Part shown: piece by piece, positions 38,538 to 47,481 of the stretch | Layout: each line of letters starts with the position of its first letter | Position numbering within the stretch: position 1 is the stretch's first letter | The notes under the pieces: generated by a model | What the model was told of the DNA's origin: nothing | What the model saw: only the letters and a program-made list of their open reading frames with translations | Database searches by the model: none | Translations under genes and position numbers: made by a program | Source: Streptomyces adelaidensis | GTDB taxonomy: Bacteria; Actinomycetota; Actinomycetes; Streptomycetales; Streptomycetaceae | DNA length: 64,000 bases | Assembly (NCBI RefSeq): GCF_016598475.1 | Contig: NZ_JAEMUX010000011.1 | Coordinates: 1-64,000, forward strand | Reading direction: 5' to 3'

Positions 38538-40781
38538 ATGGCAGTGGGGTCCGTTCAGGGTGACACGTTCGATCTGAAGGACTTGTTCGGGCAGGCCAGA
38601 TACAACATCGAGTACTACCAGCGGGAGTACGCCTGGACGGCGGAGGACGTACGCATCCTGGTCACCGATCTGTTCGAGGCCTTCGACCGGCTGGAACGGG
38701 CGGGGAGTGCGGAGCGGTCGGACACGGAGGTGTTCTTCCTGGGGCCGTTCGTCTATGTCGAGGACTCCGTTCAGTTGCGCTTCCTGGTGGACGGGCAGCA
38801 GCGCTTCACGACACTGCATCTGTTGTTCCTGCATCTGAACCGGGCGGCGACCGGTTGGGAACAGCACCATGTGACGAGGAAACTCGACAGGGTCATCACC
38901 GACTTCTACCGCGGCGACCGCCCCGTCTTCCGCCTCGACATCCCGGAGCGCCAGGAGGCGCTGGAGGCCCTCTACCGTGACTTGCCCTACGAGGTCCCCG
39001 CCGGCGCCTCGCTTTCCGTGCGCAACCTGCACGAGCGCAGCCTGCAGATCGCCGAACTGCTCGACGAGCGGCTTGAGTCCGACCGGTGTTCGCCGTTCGT
39101 GGACTGGTTGCTCTCCAAGGTCGTGATGATCGGGATCCGCGCCCCCAGCCGTAACACCGGCTTCCGGATCTTCGAGTCGATGAACGACCGGGGCACCCGG
39201 CTGACCCCGGTCGATCTGGTCAAGAGCTATCTGCTGTCCAACGTCCACCGGGACGAGGAGAAGCTCAACGACCAATGGCGCCACATGCTCGCCGAACTCA
39301 CCGGTGTCCGTGGCGACTCGGACGCCCCGCGCACGTTTCTCAAGGCGGCCCTGCTGGCCCGCTACGCCTGCCTGGGGCACGAGGCACCGGCCGACAGGCG
39401 CGACAGAGAGGAGATCGACAATGCTCTGCACATCTGGGTCCGCAAGAACACGGACCGGCTCAAGCTGCGTCGGCCGGACGACTACTTCGACTTCGTCCAG
39501 GATCTCATCCGCCTTGCCACCCACCACCGCACGTTCCTGGAAGCGACCAAGCGCCCCTACACGGACGACGGCTTGTCAGCGCTCTACTACAACGAGGTCA
39601 ACGGCCTCACCAATCAGATGGCTTTCATCCTGGCGGCCATCCATCCCCACGACACCGGAACGCCGGCCAAGGAAAAGGCGGCACTCGTCGCCAACTTCCT
39701 CGACCGCCTGTACGTCGAGCGGGTCCTGAACGACGAACCCGTACAGGCCAAGGACTTCCAACCCGACATCGACGACCTCATCCCCCAACTGCGCGAGTGC
39801 GTCACGGCGCGGGACGTGGCCGAGCTGCTGGCTGCGAAACTCCCGACCGGCACCTTCGACCAGGTCGCCACATTCGGTATGCGCGGCAACAACAAGGCCC
39901 AGGTGCGCTACCTGCTCGCACGCCTCACCTCGTACGTGGAGAAAGAGCTGAAGAGACCGCGCCTCAGCGACGAGTACCTCGACAAGGAACGGCCCTGGCA
40001 GATCGAGCACCTCTACGCGAACCATCCGACGCGTCACGTTCCCGATGACGCCCCGGACGAGGTCACCTTCCGCGCTTGGCGCGCCCGCCTCGGCGTCCTC
40101 GTCCTGCTGCGGCGATCCGACAATGCGAGCTACAACGACCTGCCCCTCGAAGAGAAGCGACACCGCTACGAGCGGGAGAACGCGCTGGCCGCGATCCTCG
40201 CTCCCGGCTACCGCATGAACAATCCGACGCTGAAAGATTTCATCGCCCGCAACGACATCGGACCGTACTTCCGTGAACTGGGCAAAGAGGGCATGGGCGG
40301 GGTCGTCAAGGTACGCGGAGAGCTGTACCGGCGCCTGTGCGAACGCATCTGGGACCCCCAGCGCCTGGGATTCCCGGCCCCGGCCACCGATCGTTCCCTC
40401 CCTGACGACCCTTCCGGCGCCGAGACCGCATCGGTGCCGACCCCTCGCTCACCTTCCCCCGCGCCCCGCCGTCACGCGCTCCGCACGGACCTCGCACGCA
40501 TGATGCGCGCGCTCGTCCTGCCGCCGGGCACAGAGCTGGAGGGGGAGCATCGCGGCATCCGGCACATCGCGAGTGTCGACGCGGACGGGTTTCTCGTCCT
40601 GCCCAGCGGCGACCACTTCAACAGCGCGGACGAGGCGGGCAAGCTCGTGTGCGGGATCCGCCGCTGCTCCGGCATGGCCTTCTGGCACGTCGTCGTGGCC
40701 GACGGCCGGCGACTCTCCCTGAGGGAACTCCGCAACGAGGCCCAACGGGACGGACGCCTCGCGGGTGCCCGCTCCACGTGA
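38538..40781 (+). CDS. DUF262-DUF1524 (GmrSD-type) protein with C-terminal RAMA-like domain
   Basis: This 747-residue protein has an N-terminal DUF262 domain: YYQREYAWT, then FLVDGQQRFTTLHLL (the DGQQR nucleotide motif) and FESMNDRGTRLTPVDL. A DUF1524 nuclease-like region follows with WQIEHLYANHPTR, an HNH-type histidine. This is the single-chain layout of GmrSD-like type IV restriction enzymes, which attack modified phage DNA. The last 75 residues (GEHRGIRHIASVDADGFLVL to FWHVVVADGRRLSLRELR) look like a RAMA domain, thought to read modified bases. It is a stand-alone gene with no methylase neighbour. Its biological target is inferred. The ATG at 38538 is preferred over a GTG at 38532. Confidence 0.8.
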   Translation: MAVGSVQGDTFDLKDLFGQARYNIEYYQREYAWTAEDVRILVTDLFEAFDRLERAGSAERSDTEVFFLGPFVYVEDSVQLRFLVDGQQRFTTLHLLFLHLNRAATGWEQHHVTRKLDRVITDFYRGDRPVFRLDIPERQEALEALYRDLPYEVPAGASLSVRNLHERSLQIAELLDERLESDRCSPFVDWLLSKVVMIGIRAPSRNTGFRIFESMNDRGTRLTPVDLVKSYLLSNVHRDEEKLNDQWRHMLAELTGVRGDSDAPRTFLKAALLARYACLGHEAPADRRDREEIDNALHIWVRKNTDRLKLRRPDDYFDFVQDLIRLATHHRTFLEATKRPYTDDGLSALYYNEVNGLTNQMAFILAAIHPHDTGTPAKEKAALVANFLDRLYVERVLNDEPVQAKDFQPDIDDLIPQLRECVTARDVAELLAAKLPTGTFDQVATFGMRGNNKAQVRYLLARLTSYVEKELKRPRLSDEYLDKERPWQIEHLYANHPTRHVPDDAPDEVTFRAWRARLGVLVLLRRSDNASYNDLPLEEKRHRYERENALAAILAPGYRMNNPTLKDFIARNDIGPYFRELGKEGMGGVVKVRGELYRRLCERIWDPQRLGFPAPATDRSLPDDPSGAETASVPTPRSPSPAPRRHALRTDLARMMRALVLPPGTELEGEHRGIRHIASVDADGFLVLPSGDHFNSADEAGKLVCGIRRCSGMAFWHVVVADGRRLSLRELRNEAQRDGRLAGARST

Positions 40782-40881
40782 CGACGCCGCTCAAGTGGTG
40801 ACCGTCACGGCACCGGCGTAGCGTCGGACATTGGACGCGGTGGACGGGACCGTTCGCCGACCTCTGTGCGAGTGACATGCC

Positions 40882-42441
40882 ATGAGCGAGAGCCCGCAGC
40901 CGACTTCCCCAGCAGTGACCACCACCCGGGAATCAGGTGGTGGTGGGAGTGCGATGGCGTTGTTCGTCATCGCGTCCTGTCAGCTGATGGTGGTGCTCGA
41001 CATCACCATCGTGAACATCGCGCTGCCGGACATCCAGAACTCGCTGGACTTCTCCACGACGAGCCTGGCGTGGGTGGTCAACGCGTACACGCTGACCTTC
41101 GGCGGGCTGCTGCTGCTCGGCGGCCGGGCCGGTGACATTCTCGGCCGGCGGCGGGTGTTCGTGTTCGGGGTGCTGCTCTTCGTGCTGGCCTCGCTTCTCG
41201 GTGGTCTCGCGCAGAACGCGGGTCAACTCCTCGCCGCCCGGGCCCTGCAGGGGGTCGGCGGCGCCATCGCGTCCCCGACGTCGCTCGCGCTGATCAGTAC
41301 GACGTTCCGTGAAGGACCGGAACGCAACCGGGCGTTCGGGGTCTTCGCGGCGGTCTCGGCGGGCGGTGGCGCGATCGGGCTGCTCGCGGGTGGCATCCTC
41401 GTGGAGTGGCTGAACTGGCGGTGGGTGCTGTTCGTCAATGTGCCGATCGGGCTGCTGATCGTGCTGGCGACGCCACGCTGGATCAAGGAGTCCCCACGCC
41501 ATCCGGGGCACTTCGACTTCACCGGCGCGCTGACCTCTACCGCGGGCATGGTGCTCCTGGTGTACGGGTTCATCCGGGCCGCCCAGGAAGGGTGGCGGGA
41601 CGCGCTGACGCTGGCCTCGTTCGCCGGGGCCGTCGTGCTCCTTGTGGTGTTCGTGCTGGTGGAGAAGCGTTCCCGGCAGCCGATCACCCCGCTCCACATG
41701 TTCGCCGACCGCAACCGCGCGGGCACATACGGCATCATGCTGTGCCTGGCCGCCGCGATCTTCGGCATGTTCTTCTTCCTGACGCTCTTCACCCAGAACG
41801 TCCTGGACTTCAGCCCCCTGGCCACCGGGTTCGCGTTCCTGCCGGTCAGTGCGGTCATCGCGGTCGGTGCCGGGCTGACGTCGCGGTTCCTGCCCGTGTA
41901 CGGGCCCAAGCCGTTCATGGTGATGGGCGCGATCCTCGCGGCCGCCGGCCTGAGTTGGCTGACCCTGACCGACGTCCACTCCACGTACGCCGGCAGCGTC
42001 CTCGGGCCGATGCTCGTCTTCAGCCTGGGCATGGGCATGGAGTTCGTCGCGCTGACCCTGATGGCGCTCTCCGACGTCCCCACCCAGGAGACCGGCGCGG
42101 CCTCCGGTCTCCTCAACGCCACCCAGCAGGTCGGCGGTTCACTCGGCCTGTCCATCCTCGTCACGATGTACGGCACGGCCAGCACCAACGAGGCGGAGAA
42201 GCAGATCCCCGACTTCCTCTCCCAGGCGACCCCGGCGGAGCGCGTGCGGTTCGAGCGGACCGGGCAGCTGCCGCCGCCCTGGTCCGACGAGGTGCTCACC
42301 GCCGGGGTCTCGGCCGCCTTCGTCATGGCGGCGATCTTCACCGTCGTCGCCGCGCTGATCGCCGTACTGGCCATCCAGGTCCGGGCCTCCGACCTGGAGC
42401 GGCTGAAGGGCGGTACGGAAACCGGTGCGCCACCCGGCTGA
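40882..42441 (+). CDS. DHA2-family MFS multidrug exporter
   Basis: This 519-residue transporter has about fourteen helices. LMVVLDITIVNIALPDIQNS is the motif-D1 region of the DHA2/EmrB-QacA family, GGRAGDILGRRRVF is motif A and GGAIGLLAGGILVEWLNWRW is motif C, which marks antiporters. It likely expels hydrophobic drugs or a natural product with proton exchange. No TetR gene is adjacent. A short palindrome, GTGACCGTCAC (40798-40808), lies in the 100-nt upstream gap and may be an operator. Confidence 0.9.
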   Translation: MSESPQPTSPAVTTTRESGGGGSAMALFVIASCQLMVVLDITIVNIALPDIQNSLDFSTTSLAWVVNAYTLTFGGLLLLGGRAGDILGRRRVFVFGVLLFVLASLLGGLAQNAGQLLAARALQGVGGAIASPTSLALISTTFREGPERNRAFGVFAAVSAGGGAIGLLAGGILVEWLNWRWVLFVNVPIGLLIVLATPRWIKESPRHPGHFDFTGALTSTAGMVLLVYGFIRAAQEGWRDALTLASFAGAVVLLVVFVLVEKRSRQPITPLHMFADRNRAGTYGIMLCLAAAIFGMFFFLTLFTQNVLDFSPLATGFAFLPVSAVIAVGAGLTSRFLPVYGPKPFMVMGAILAAAGLSWLTLTDVHSTYAGSVLGPMLVFSLGMGMEFVALTLMALSDVPTQETGAASGLLNATQQVGGSLGLSILVTMYGTASTNEAEKQIPDFLSQATPAERVRFERTGQLPPPWSDEVLTAGVSAAFVMAAIFTVVAALIAVLAIQVRASDLERLKGGTETGAPPG

Positions 42442-43336
42442 GTCGTACGTCAACGGTCAACTCGACGTGCAGGCCGTCCTGTTGAGTGTGAACCCGGTCG
42501 GGACCGGGTTCGTGCTCCCGCGTGTGGCCGTGAAGCCGAGGGTCGCCGAGCCCGCCGCGGGGATGTTCGCGGTGTACGAGGCGGACGTGACGGTGACGTC
42601 CGCGCCCGACTGCGTGGCCGTGCCGCCCCACAGGTTGGAGACCCGCTGGCCACCGGGGAACGTCCAGCGCAGGGTCCAGCCGTTGATCGCCGAGGCGCCG
42701 GTGTTACGGAGGACGATCTCGCCCTGGAAGCCGCCGGACCACTCGCCCGTCACCCGGTAACCGACCGCGCAGGCCGCCGTCGAACCACCGGCGGCGGTCG
42801 TGACGGTCACCGTGCCCGAGCGCGGCGAGCGGTTGCCGGCCGCGTCCCGGGCGTAGACGGCGAAGGCGTACGAGGTGGCGGGGGCGAGGCCCGTGAGGGT
42901 GGTGGACGTGCCGGTCGTGGTCGTCGCGGCGGTCTCGGCCGTGCCGTTGACGCGGACCACGCCATAGCCCGTGACGCCGGTCGCGTCGCTCGCGGCGGCC
43001 CAGGTCAGGGTGGCGGACGACGAGGTCACCGCCGAGGCGGTCGGGGTGCCGGGCGCCGTCGGGGCAGTGGTGTCGCCGCCGGCGGAGGAGTAGATCGCGG
43101 CCTCCTTGGAAGTGGCGGCGATACCGTTCGCGCCGTTGAAGAGGCGCTGACCCCAGCTGGTGAGCTGGTTCGGGTCGAAGTTCGTCACCATGTCCAGGTA
43201 CTCGACACCACCGCCGTTGCCGCTCCAGGACCAGCCGAGGTATCCGAGACGGAGCTGCTGCGCGGTGGCCAGGATGGCGTCCTCGTCGGCGTAGCCGTCC
43301 GAGTGGTCGTGCCCGAACTCGCCCACCACGATGGGG

Positions 43337-43518
43337 AGTTTCGCGGGTCTTCGAAGTTGAGCGGTGGAGCCGCCGCGAGATTGGCAGATCTGTTCCACTC
43401 CCGACGCGGAGAGGGCCTGGTCGCAGACCCCGGCCTGGAACAAATCTGCCTATCACCGTCCCTGGCCGTCCTGCCGTCAGGGCGCTTGCACCGCTCAACT
43501 TCGAAGACCCAGTTTCGC
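43337..43518. repeat. 8-bp target-site duplication around the MITE
   Basis: AGTTTCGC occurs directly outside each end (43337-43344 and 43511-43518). Removing the element and one copy rejoins the mannanase codons for Ala-Lys-Leu-Pro in frame, which proves the insertion. Confidence 0.9.
43345..43510. mobile_element. 166-bp MITE, non-coding, with perfect 22-bp inverted ends
   Basis: The ends are perfect inverted repeats of 22 bp: GGGTCTTCGAAGTTGAGCGG plus TG at 43345-43366, and its complement at 43489-43510. A second, subterminal inverted pair (43383-43396 and 43437-43450, 13 of 14 matching, GGCAGATCTGTTCC) lets most of the element fold. There is no transposase, so it needs one in trans. The GG-TCTTC end and 8-bp target duplication suggest an ISL3-like parent; that family call is inference. 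Confidence 0.88.
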
Positions 43519-44256
43519 GGCGACGAACCGGTTGAGGTAGTCGCTGATCTCCACCGCCGTGTCGAAGACGCCGTACATGTGGATGGAGAAGACGGTGTTG
43601 GCGTCCGGGTCGGCGGCGAAGACGGATGCCGCGTTGTCGCGCATCGTGAACGCCCAGTCCTGGCCCCAGTTGGGGGCGTCGACCATGATCGTGTGATCGA
43701 ACCCCGCGGTGCGCAGCTTCTGGATCGCCGCCCTGGTGTCGGCCGTCCAGCTCGCGTAATCGGTATTGCCGTACGGCTCGTTGCCGATGTTGACGATGAC
43801 GTGGTCCTCCTGACCGGTCAGCGCGCTCTGCACACCGATCCAGTAGTCGGCGGCCCGAGAGAGCGTCACCGCCCCGCTCTGCTCGCCGTAGCCCGTCGTG
43901 TCGTGCACCTCCAGGACGCAGATGAGCCGGTTCTGCTTGCACTGCGCGACGACGTTCGCCACGTCGGCGGTGTCGTTACGGGTCCAGCGGTCACCGCTGG
44001 AGAGGACCACGCGCACGGTGTTGGCGCCCTTGGCCTTGACGTGGGCGAGGGAGCTGATCCGGTCCGGGTACCAGGTGTGCGCGTGGTTCACACCACGCAT
44101 CACGAAGTCGTCGCCCGAGCGCTCCAGCAGCCGTCCGTTCTCGACACGGAAGCCGGTGGGCGCGGCATGCGCGGCCGGCGTGCCGAAGGCGAACAGGGGG
44201 AGAAGCAGGCCCAGGAGGGCTGCGGCGATCACGGCCGGCCGTGACCGGCGTGCGAC

Positions 44257-44481
44257 TGCGACCGGCGGCTGCGCGAAGCCGGGCTGACCGACCGTGAGTT
44301 GGCGCGGCTCAGGTCTCCGATCGGCCTCGACCTCGGCGCCCGTACGCCCGAGGAGACCGCCCTGTCCATCGCGGCGGAGATCGTCGCGGCCCGGCGCGGC
44401 GGGACGGGCGTACCGCTGACCGGTTCGGGGGCGCCGATCCATCGGGAGGCGGGGGAGCGGGGAGCGGTGGTGGCGGCCTGA
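44257..44481 (+). pseudogene. XdhC/CoxI-family C-terminal fragment
   Basis: About 75 codons match the end of xanthine-dehydrogenase maturation factor XdhC: CDRRLREAGLTDRELARL, then SPIGLDLGARTPEETALSIA and EIVAARRGG. These are the last helices of the NAD-binding domain. The N-terminal part is gone and the homology starts where the truncated mannanase (opposite strand) ends, so one deletion removed both 5' ends. It is not expected to be expressed. Confidence 0.75.
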
Positions 44482-44551
44482 GTATCTCCGGCGGAGCGAC
44501 TGAGTAGCTGGTCGGATACCGCGCGCCCGGGGCCGCTGGTGAACTGTGGTC

Positions 44552-44905
44552 ATGGACACGCAGACCCCGCAGCCGAGCCCGTCCCCGCGCCCGCTCAGGC
44601 ACGTCACCGCGACGGCCACCGCCACCGGTTCGGCCCTCGCGGTGGCGCTGCTCCCGCTGCTGGTCGGGGCGTTGGTGGCACGATCGGTCGGCGGTGACCC
44701 GATGGCGTCGGTCAACGCCCTGATCACGGGCGGCGGACAGCGGGCGCGGCTGTCCCGGAGCCAGTTGCCCGTCCTGCGGAGCAACCGGAACCGGCTGCCC
44801 GTCCTGCGGAGCATCCGCGGGACGGGCCGGCACCTGGTGCCGCGACGGCTACTGCCCGGCGGTGAGGACGTACGTGTTGAGGTTGCCCACCGTCGTGAGC
44901 GGTGA
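44552..44905 (+). CDS. Possible small membrane protein
   Basis: A 117-codon frame with ATG at 44552 has one hydrophobic segment (ALAVALLPLLVGALVARSV) and then a tail built on a direct repeat (LPVLRS twice, 18-bp DNA repeat). No family is recognised, the RBS is weak, and the 3' end overlaps the PI-PLC-like gene on the other strand. It is the only coding candidate between 44482 and 44848. It may be a scrap of a longer membrane protein. Confidence 0.3.
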   Translation: MDTQTPQPSPSPRPLRHVTATATATGSALAVALLPLLVGALVARSVGGDPMASVNALITGGGQRARLSRSQLPVLRSNRNRLPVLRSIRGTGRHLVPRRLLPGGEDVRVEVAHRRER

Positions 44906-46270
44906 CGGCGAGCCGAGGTCGTAGCGGTCCACGGCGAGGTAGTTGGGCTTCTTGCGGGCGGCCGGGGTGCAGAAGGTCTGCACCCGGTTGAGGAGCTTGG
45001 CGTTGTCCGTCTCGGCCGTCCCGCCGACCGTGTAGTCGCGGAAGTGGTTCATGACGAACAGCGGGTGGAAGGCGGTCGAGTCGGTGGTCAGTGGCCTGCT
45101 CGTGCCCCAGCGGCTGTAGCAGGACCAGTCGGAGCCGCCGAGCCCGCCGCCCATGGACCAGTAGTTCTCCACGGTCCACTCGCGCTGGTACATCACACCG
45201 AAGGTGTCGCGGGTGACGTAACCACTGGAGACGTCGCTCGCGCGGGTGCGGTCGCTGAAGATCAGCAACTGCTTGCCCCGGGAGGCGAGATCAGCCATCG
45301 TCGGCCAGCCGCTCGTCGCCACGCCCTCCTGGTCGGGCCGGTACAGCACGTCGGACAGACCGCTGACGGAGGCCAGGGACGACTTCAGTACGTCGGAGGC
45401 GACGTAGTCCTCCAGGAAGACGGTGGCGAACTCACCCGGATGGGCCTTGAGGAAGTCGACCATGCGCTGGAGGTCGGTGGCGAGGGGGACCGGACTGCCG
45501 ACCCCGTCACAGCTGTTGTGACAGAGCATGGCCTGCCCCGACACGGTGTAGGTGTCCAGCATGAACCCCCGTACTCCGTCGGTGAGTTGCTGGCTGACGC
45601 CTCGCGACTGGTTGGGGAAGAGGCTGACGGGGAACGAGGCGAAGTCGCCGTCGACGCCGTTGGCGTAGGCGTTGTGCGAGGTGAGGAACGAGACCTGGTC
45701 GAGGGTGCGGGTGTCGGTGGACGGCATGGCCGTCGTGGCGTAGGCGACCGGAGTGAGGTACCAGCGCGCGTAATCGCCGCTCGACCCGATCTGTACGGCC
45801 CCGGAATCGGCGGACGCCCCCGTCAGATACCGCGAGGTCCCGGGCACACCGATGGTGTACGTGCTGTTCGCGGCGGCGGTGACCGTCCATGTGGTGCCGT
45901 CCGCGCCGCAGGTGGCGGTCACCGCCGAGGTGCCGCTGCGCCCGAGACAGACCCCCGACTCGTCGGCGTTGCGCAACTGGTGGCCGCCGCTGACGGCGAC
46001 CGGCGTCCACTGCTGATGGTCCTCGTTCCCCTTGGGGTTGTGCGCGGCGACCGTACCGCCGCTGTCCGCCGCGTTGAGACCGGTGACGGAGTTCTGCAGA
46101 TAGACCGAGTACGTGGGAACGGCCGCGGCGGCAGGACCCGGGAACAGAACGGGCACGCCCAGGGCGAGCGCGGCGACCGTGCACAGGGCACGGGGATGGG
46201 CTCTCTGGCGGGAACGGGAACGGGAACGGGAACGGGGACGGGGACGGGGACGGGGACGGGGCAGGCTCAC
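44849..46270 (-). CDS. Secreted PI-PLC-like phosphodiesterase domain protein
   Basis: This 473-residue exported protein starts with an unusual repetitive N-region (alternating Arg-Pro then Arg-Ser) encoded by a hexanucleotide repeat, followed by a signal helix (CTVAALALGVPVLFPG) ending AAAA. Residues about 55-180 form a ricin-B-like or similar beta module (QNSVTGLNAADSGGTVAAHN). The rest is a PI-PLC X-like TIM barrel with FLTSHNAYANG and MLCHNSCDG carrying the two catalytic histidines, and FATVFLEDY. It likely cleaves a phosphodiester or glycerophospho-substrate outside the cell. The GTG at 46270 has RBS GGAAGGA. Confidence 0.82.
   Translation of the reverse strand: MSLPRPRPRPRPRSRSRSRSRQRAHPRALCTVAALALGVPVLFPGPAAAAVPTYSVYLQNSVTGLNAADSGGTVAAHNPKGNEDHQQWTPVAVSGGHQLRNADESGVCLGRSGTSAVTATCGADGTTWTVTAAANSTYTIGVPGTSRYLTGASADSGAVQIGSSGDYARWYLTPVAYATTAMPSTDTRTLDQVSFLTSHNAYANGVDGDFASFPVSLFPNQSRGVSQQLTDGVRGFMLDTYTVSGQAMLCHNSCDGVGSPVPLATDLQRMVDFLKAHPGEFATVFLEDYVASDVLKSSLASVSGLSDVLYRPDQEGVATSGWPTMADLASRGKQLLIFSDRTRASDVSSGYVTRDTFGVMYQREWTVENYWSMGGGLGGSDWSCYSRWGTSRPLTTDSTAFHPLFVMNHFRDYTVGGTAETDNAKLLNRVQTFCTPAARKKPNYLAVDRYDLGSPSPLTTVGNLNTYVLTAGQ
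46209..46262. repeat. Nine-unit hexanucleotide repeat in a signal peptide
   Basis: Four CGGGAA units, four CGGGGA units and one CGGGGC run without a break and encode the (Arg-Pro)n(Arg-Ser)n start of the PI-PLC-like protein. Unit gain or loss would change the positive charge of the signal peptide without shifting frame. Confidence 0.85.
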
Positions 46271-46481
46271 AGGATTCCTTCCGCTTCGGCACATCGGACT
46301 GATGGCAGGGGAATGTCAGAGGCATGACACACCGACCATCAGGTCGCGCACCAGTCCCGGCACATGAAGACCTGATGAGTGCCGACTCGCCCGTACTGAA
46401 CTTCAATTTTCAAGCAGTGTTCGGGGATTCTGTGGAGAAGATCTGTTTAAAATCTGAAGCCCGTTCGAAGAGAGACCGCGA

Positions 46482-47381
46482 GTGAGTGAACCGACAGCCC
46501 CCGCCTGCCCGCGATGCGACACCCCTATGGCAGCGGACGGCACCCCGGCCTGTTCCTGTGGCCGGCTCGCGTCGGACGCCCACCGCGACACCCGTACGGC
46601 GCAGGCGGCGGCCGCGGAGGACTTCGACCCGGTACGCATACGCCCCTTCGTGAACGTCGGCGACGACCCCGGGCCCACCGACGATTCCCCCGCCCCGCCC
46701 GTCCCGGAGAGCGGCCCGCCCACCGAGCCGCTCCCCACCACACCTTCGGTCACCGACGAGGAAGTCCCCACCGACAGCCCCCAGGACGGCAGGCGCGGAC
46801 GCCGCCGGGCAACCCTGGCCGCAGGGGCAGCAGCCGTGGCAGCGGCCGTCCTCGTGACCGGAGGAATCATCGGCGGCCTCTTCTCCTACGAGGCCCCCTC
46901 CCGCGACGGCTCCGGCCCCGAGGACATACGCGCGGGCCTCCCGGAAGCGGTACCCGGCAACGAGGTGTCGTCGTCGGCGCCCCCGACGCGTACGCCCTCC
47001 TCGTCACCGCCGTCCGGGACCCCCGCCACCTCCCCGTCCGCCACCCCGACCGAGACCCGCCCCGCCCCGACCGACACCACCGCCCCCACCAAAACCCCTT
47101 CCAACAGCGACGCCACCATCTCCTCACCCCCTGCCCCGACCTCGTCCGACGCCCAGGCCCCCGTCCTCGGCCTCGGCGACCAGGGCCCGGAAGTGACCGA
47201 ACTCCAGTCGCGCCTGCGCGACATCGGCCTCTACGGCGGCGACATCGACGGCGACTACGACCACGAGGTCGAGAGCGCGGTCCGCAGCTACCAGCTCACC
47301 CGTGTCGTCCTCGACGACGAGCCGGGGGTCTACGGCAGGGCCACGCGGACTTCGCTCGAATCCGAGACCTCGGAGCCGTGA
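46482..47381 (+). CDS. Zinc-ribbon, single-TM protein with peptidoglycan-binding domain
   Basis: This 299-residue protein has an N-terminal Cys cluster CPRCDTPMAADGTPACSC that looks like a zinc ribbon, an acidic linker, and a membrane helix (ATLAAGAAAVAAAVLVTGGI, about residue 115). A long Ser/Thr/Pro stalk and a C-terminal PG_binding_1 domain (GDQGPEVTELQSRLRDIGLY, VESAVRSYQL) follow. The same kind of sensor domain ends the kinase at 6212-7981. It probably links the wall to a cytoplasmic partner. The GTG at 46482 lies 210 nt from the divergent PI-PLC-like gene; that gap holds no feature I can name. Confidence 0.82.
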   Translation: MSEPTAPACPRCDTPMAADGTPACSCGRLASDAHRDTRTAQAAAAEDFDPVRIRPFVNVGDDPGPTDDSPAPPVPESGPPTEPLPTTPSVTDEEVPTDSPQDGRRGRRRATLAAGAAAVAAAVLVTGGIIGGLFSYEAPSRDGSGPEDIRAGLPEAVPGNEVSSSAPPTRTPSSSPPSGTPATSPSATPTETRPAPTDTTAPTKTPSNSDATISSPPAPTSSDAQAPVLGLGDQGPEVTELQSRLRDIGLYGGDIDGDYDHEVESAVRSYQLTRVVLDDEPGVYGRATRTSLESETSEP

Positions 47382-47414
47382 TCCGTCTTGAGGGTGGGGA
47401 GGGGCGGAACACGC

Positions 47415-47455
47415 CGGACGGCCGGCGGATCAGATCCTGATCCGCCGGCCGTCCG
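47415..47455. terminator. Bidirectional terminator hairpin
   Basis: A perfect 19-bp stem with a 3-nt loop (core GGCCGGCGGATCAG-ATC-CTGATCCGCCGGCC) lies between two convergent genes, the peptidoglycan-binding protein and the GPP methyltransferase. It can end transcription from both sides. Confidence 0.88.
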
Positions 47456-47481
47456 CGTTCGCTCCTTGGCGGTCCCTTCCG

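Larger units (their letters stand above)
42457..44250 (-). pseudogene. Secreted GH5 beta-mannanase with FnIII and CBM2, split by a MITE and 5'-truncated
   Basis: The protein resembles Streptomyces ManA-type mannan endo-1,4-beta-mannosidases. A signal-like hydrophobic stretch ends AHAA, then RGVNHAHTWYPDRISSLA, acid/base Glu in NIGNEPYG, nucleophile Glu in VVGEFGHDHSDG, a fibronectin-III module, and a C-terminal CBM2 (CAVGYRVTGEWSGGFQGE). A 166-bp element sits between FVAAKL and PIVVGEFG, exactly between the two catalytic acids. It adds 174 bp (58 codons) and a TGA, so neither half can be active. The 5' end is also lost: no start codon with a charged signal N-region precedes the hydrophobic stretch, and XdhC sequence begins there. 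Confidence 0.88.

Noticed and set aside
42704..43942. 412-codon minus-strand frame through the MITE
   Set aside because: It runs in the wrong frame of the mannanase on both sides of the element; no domain is readable.
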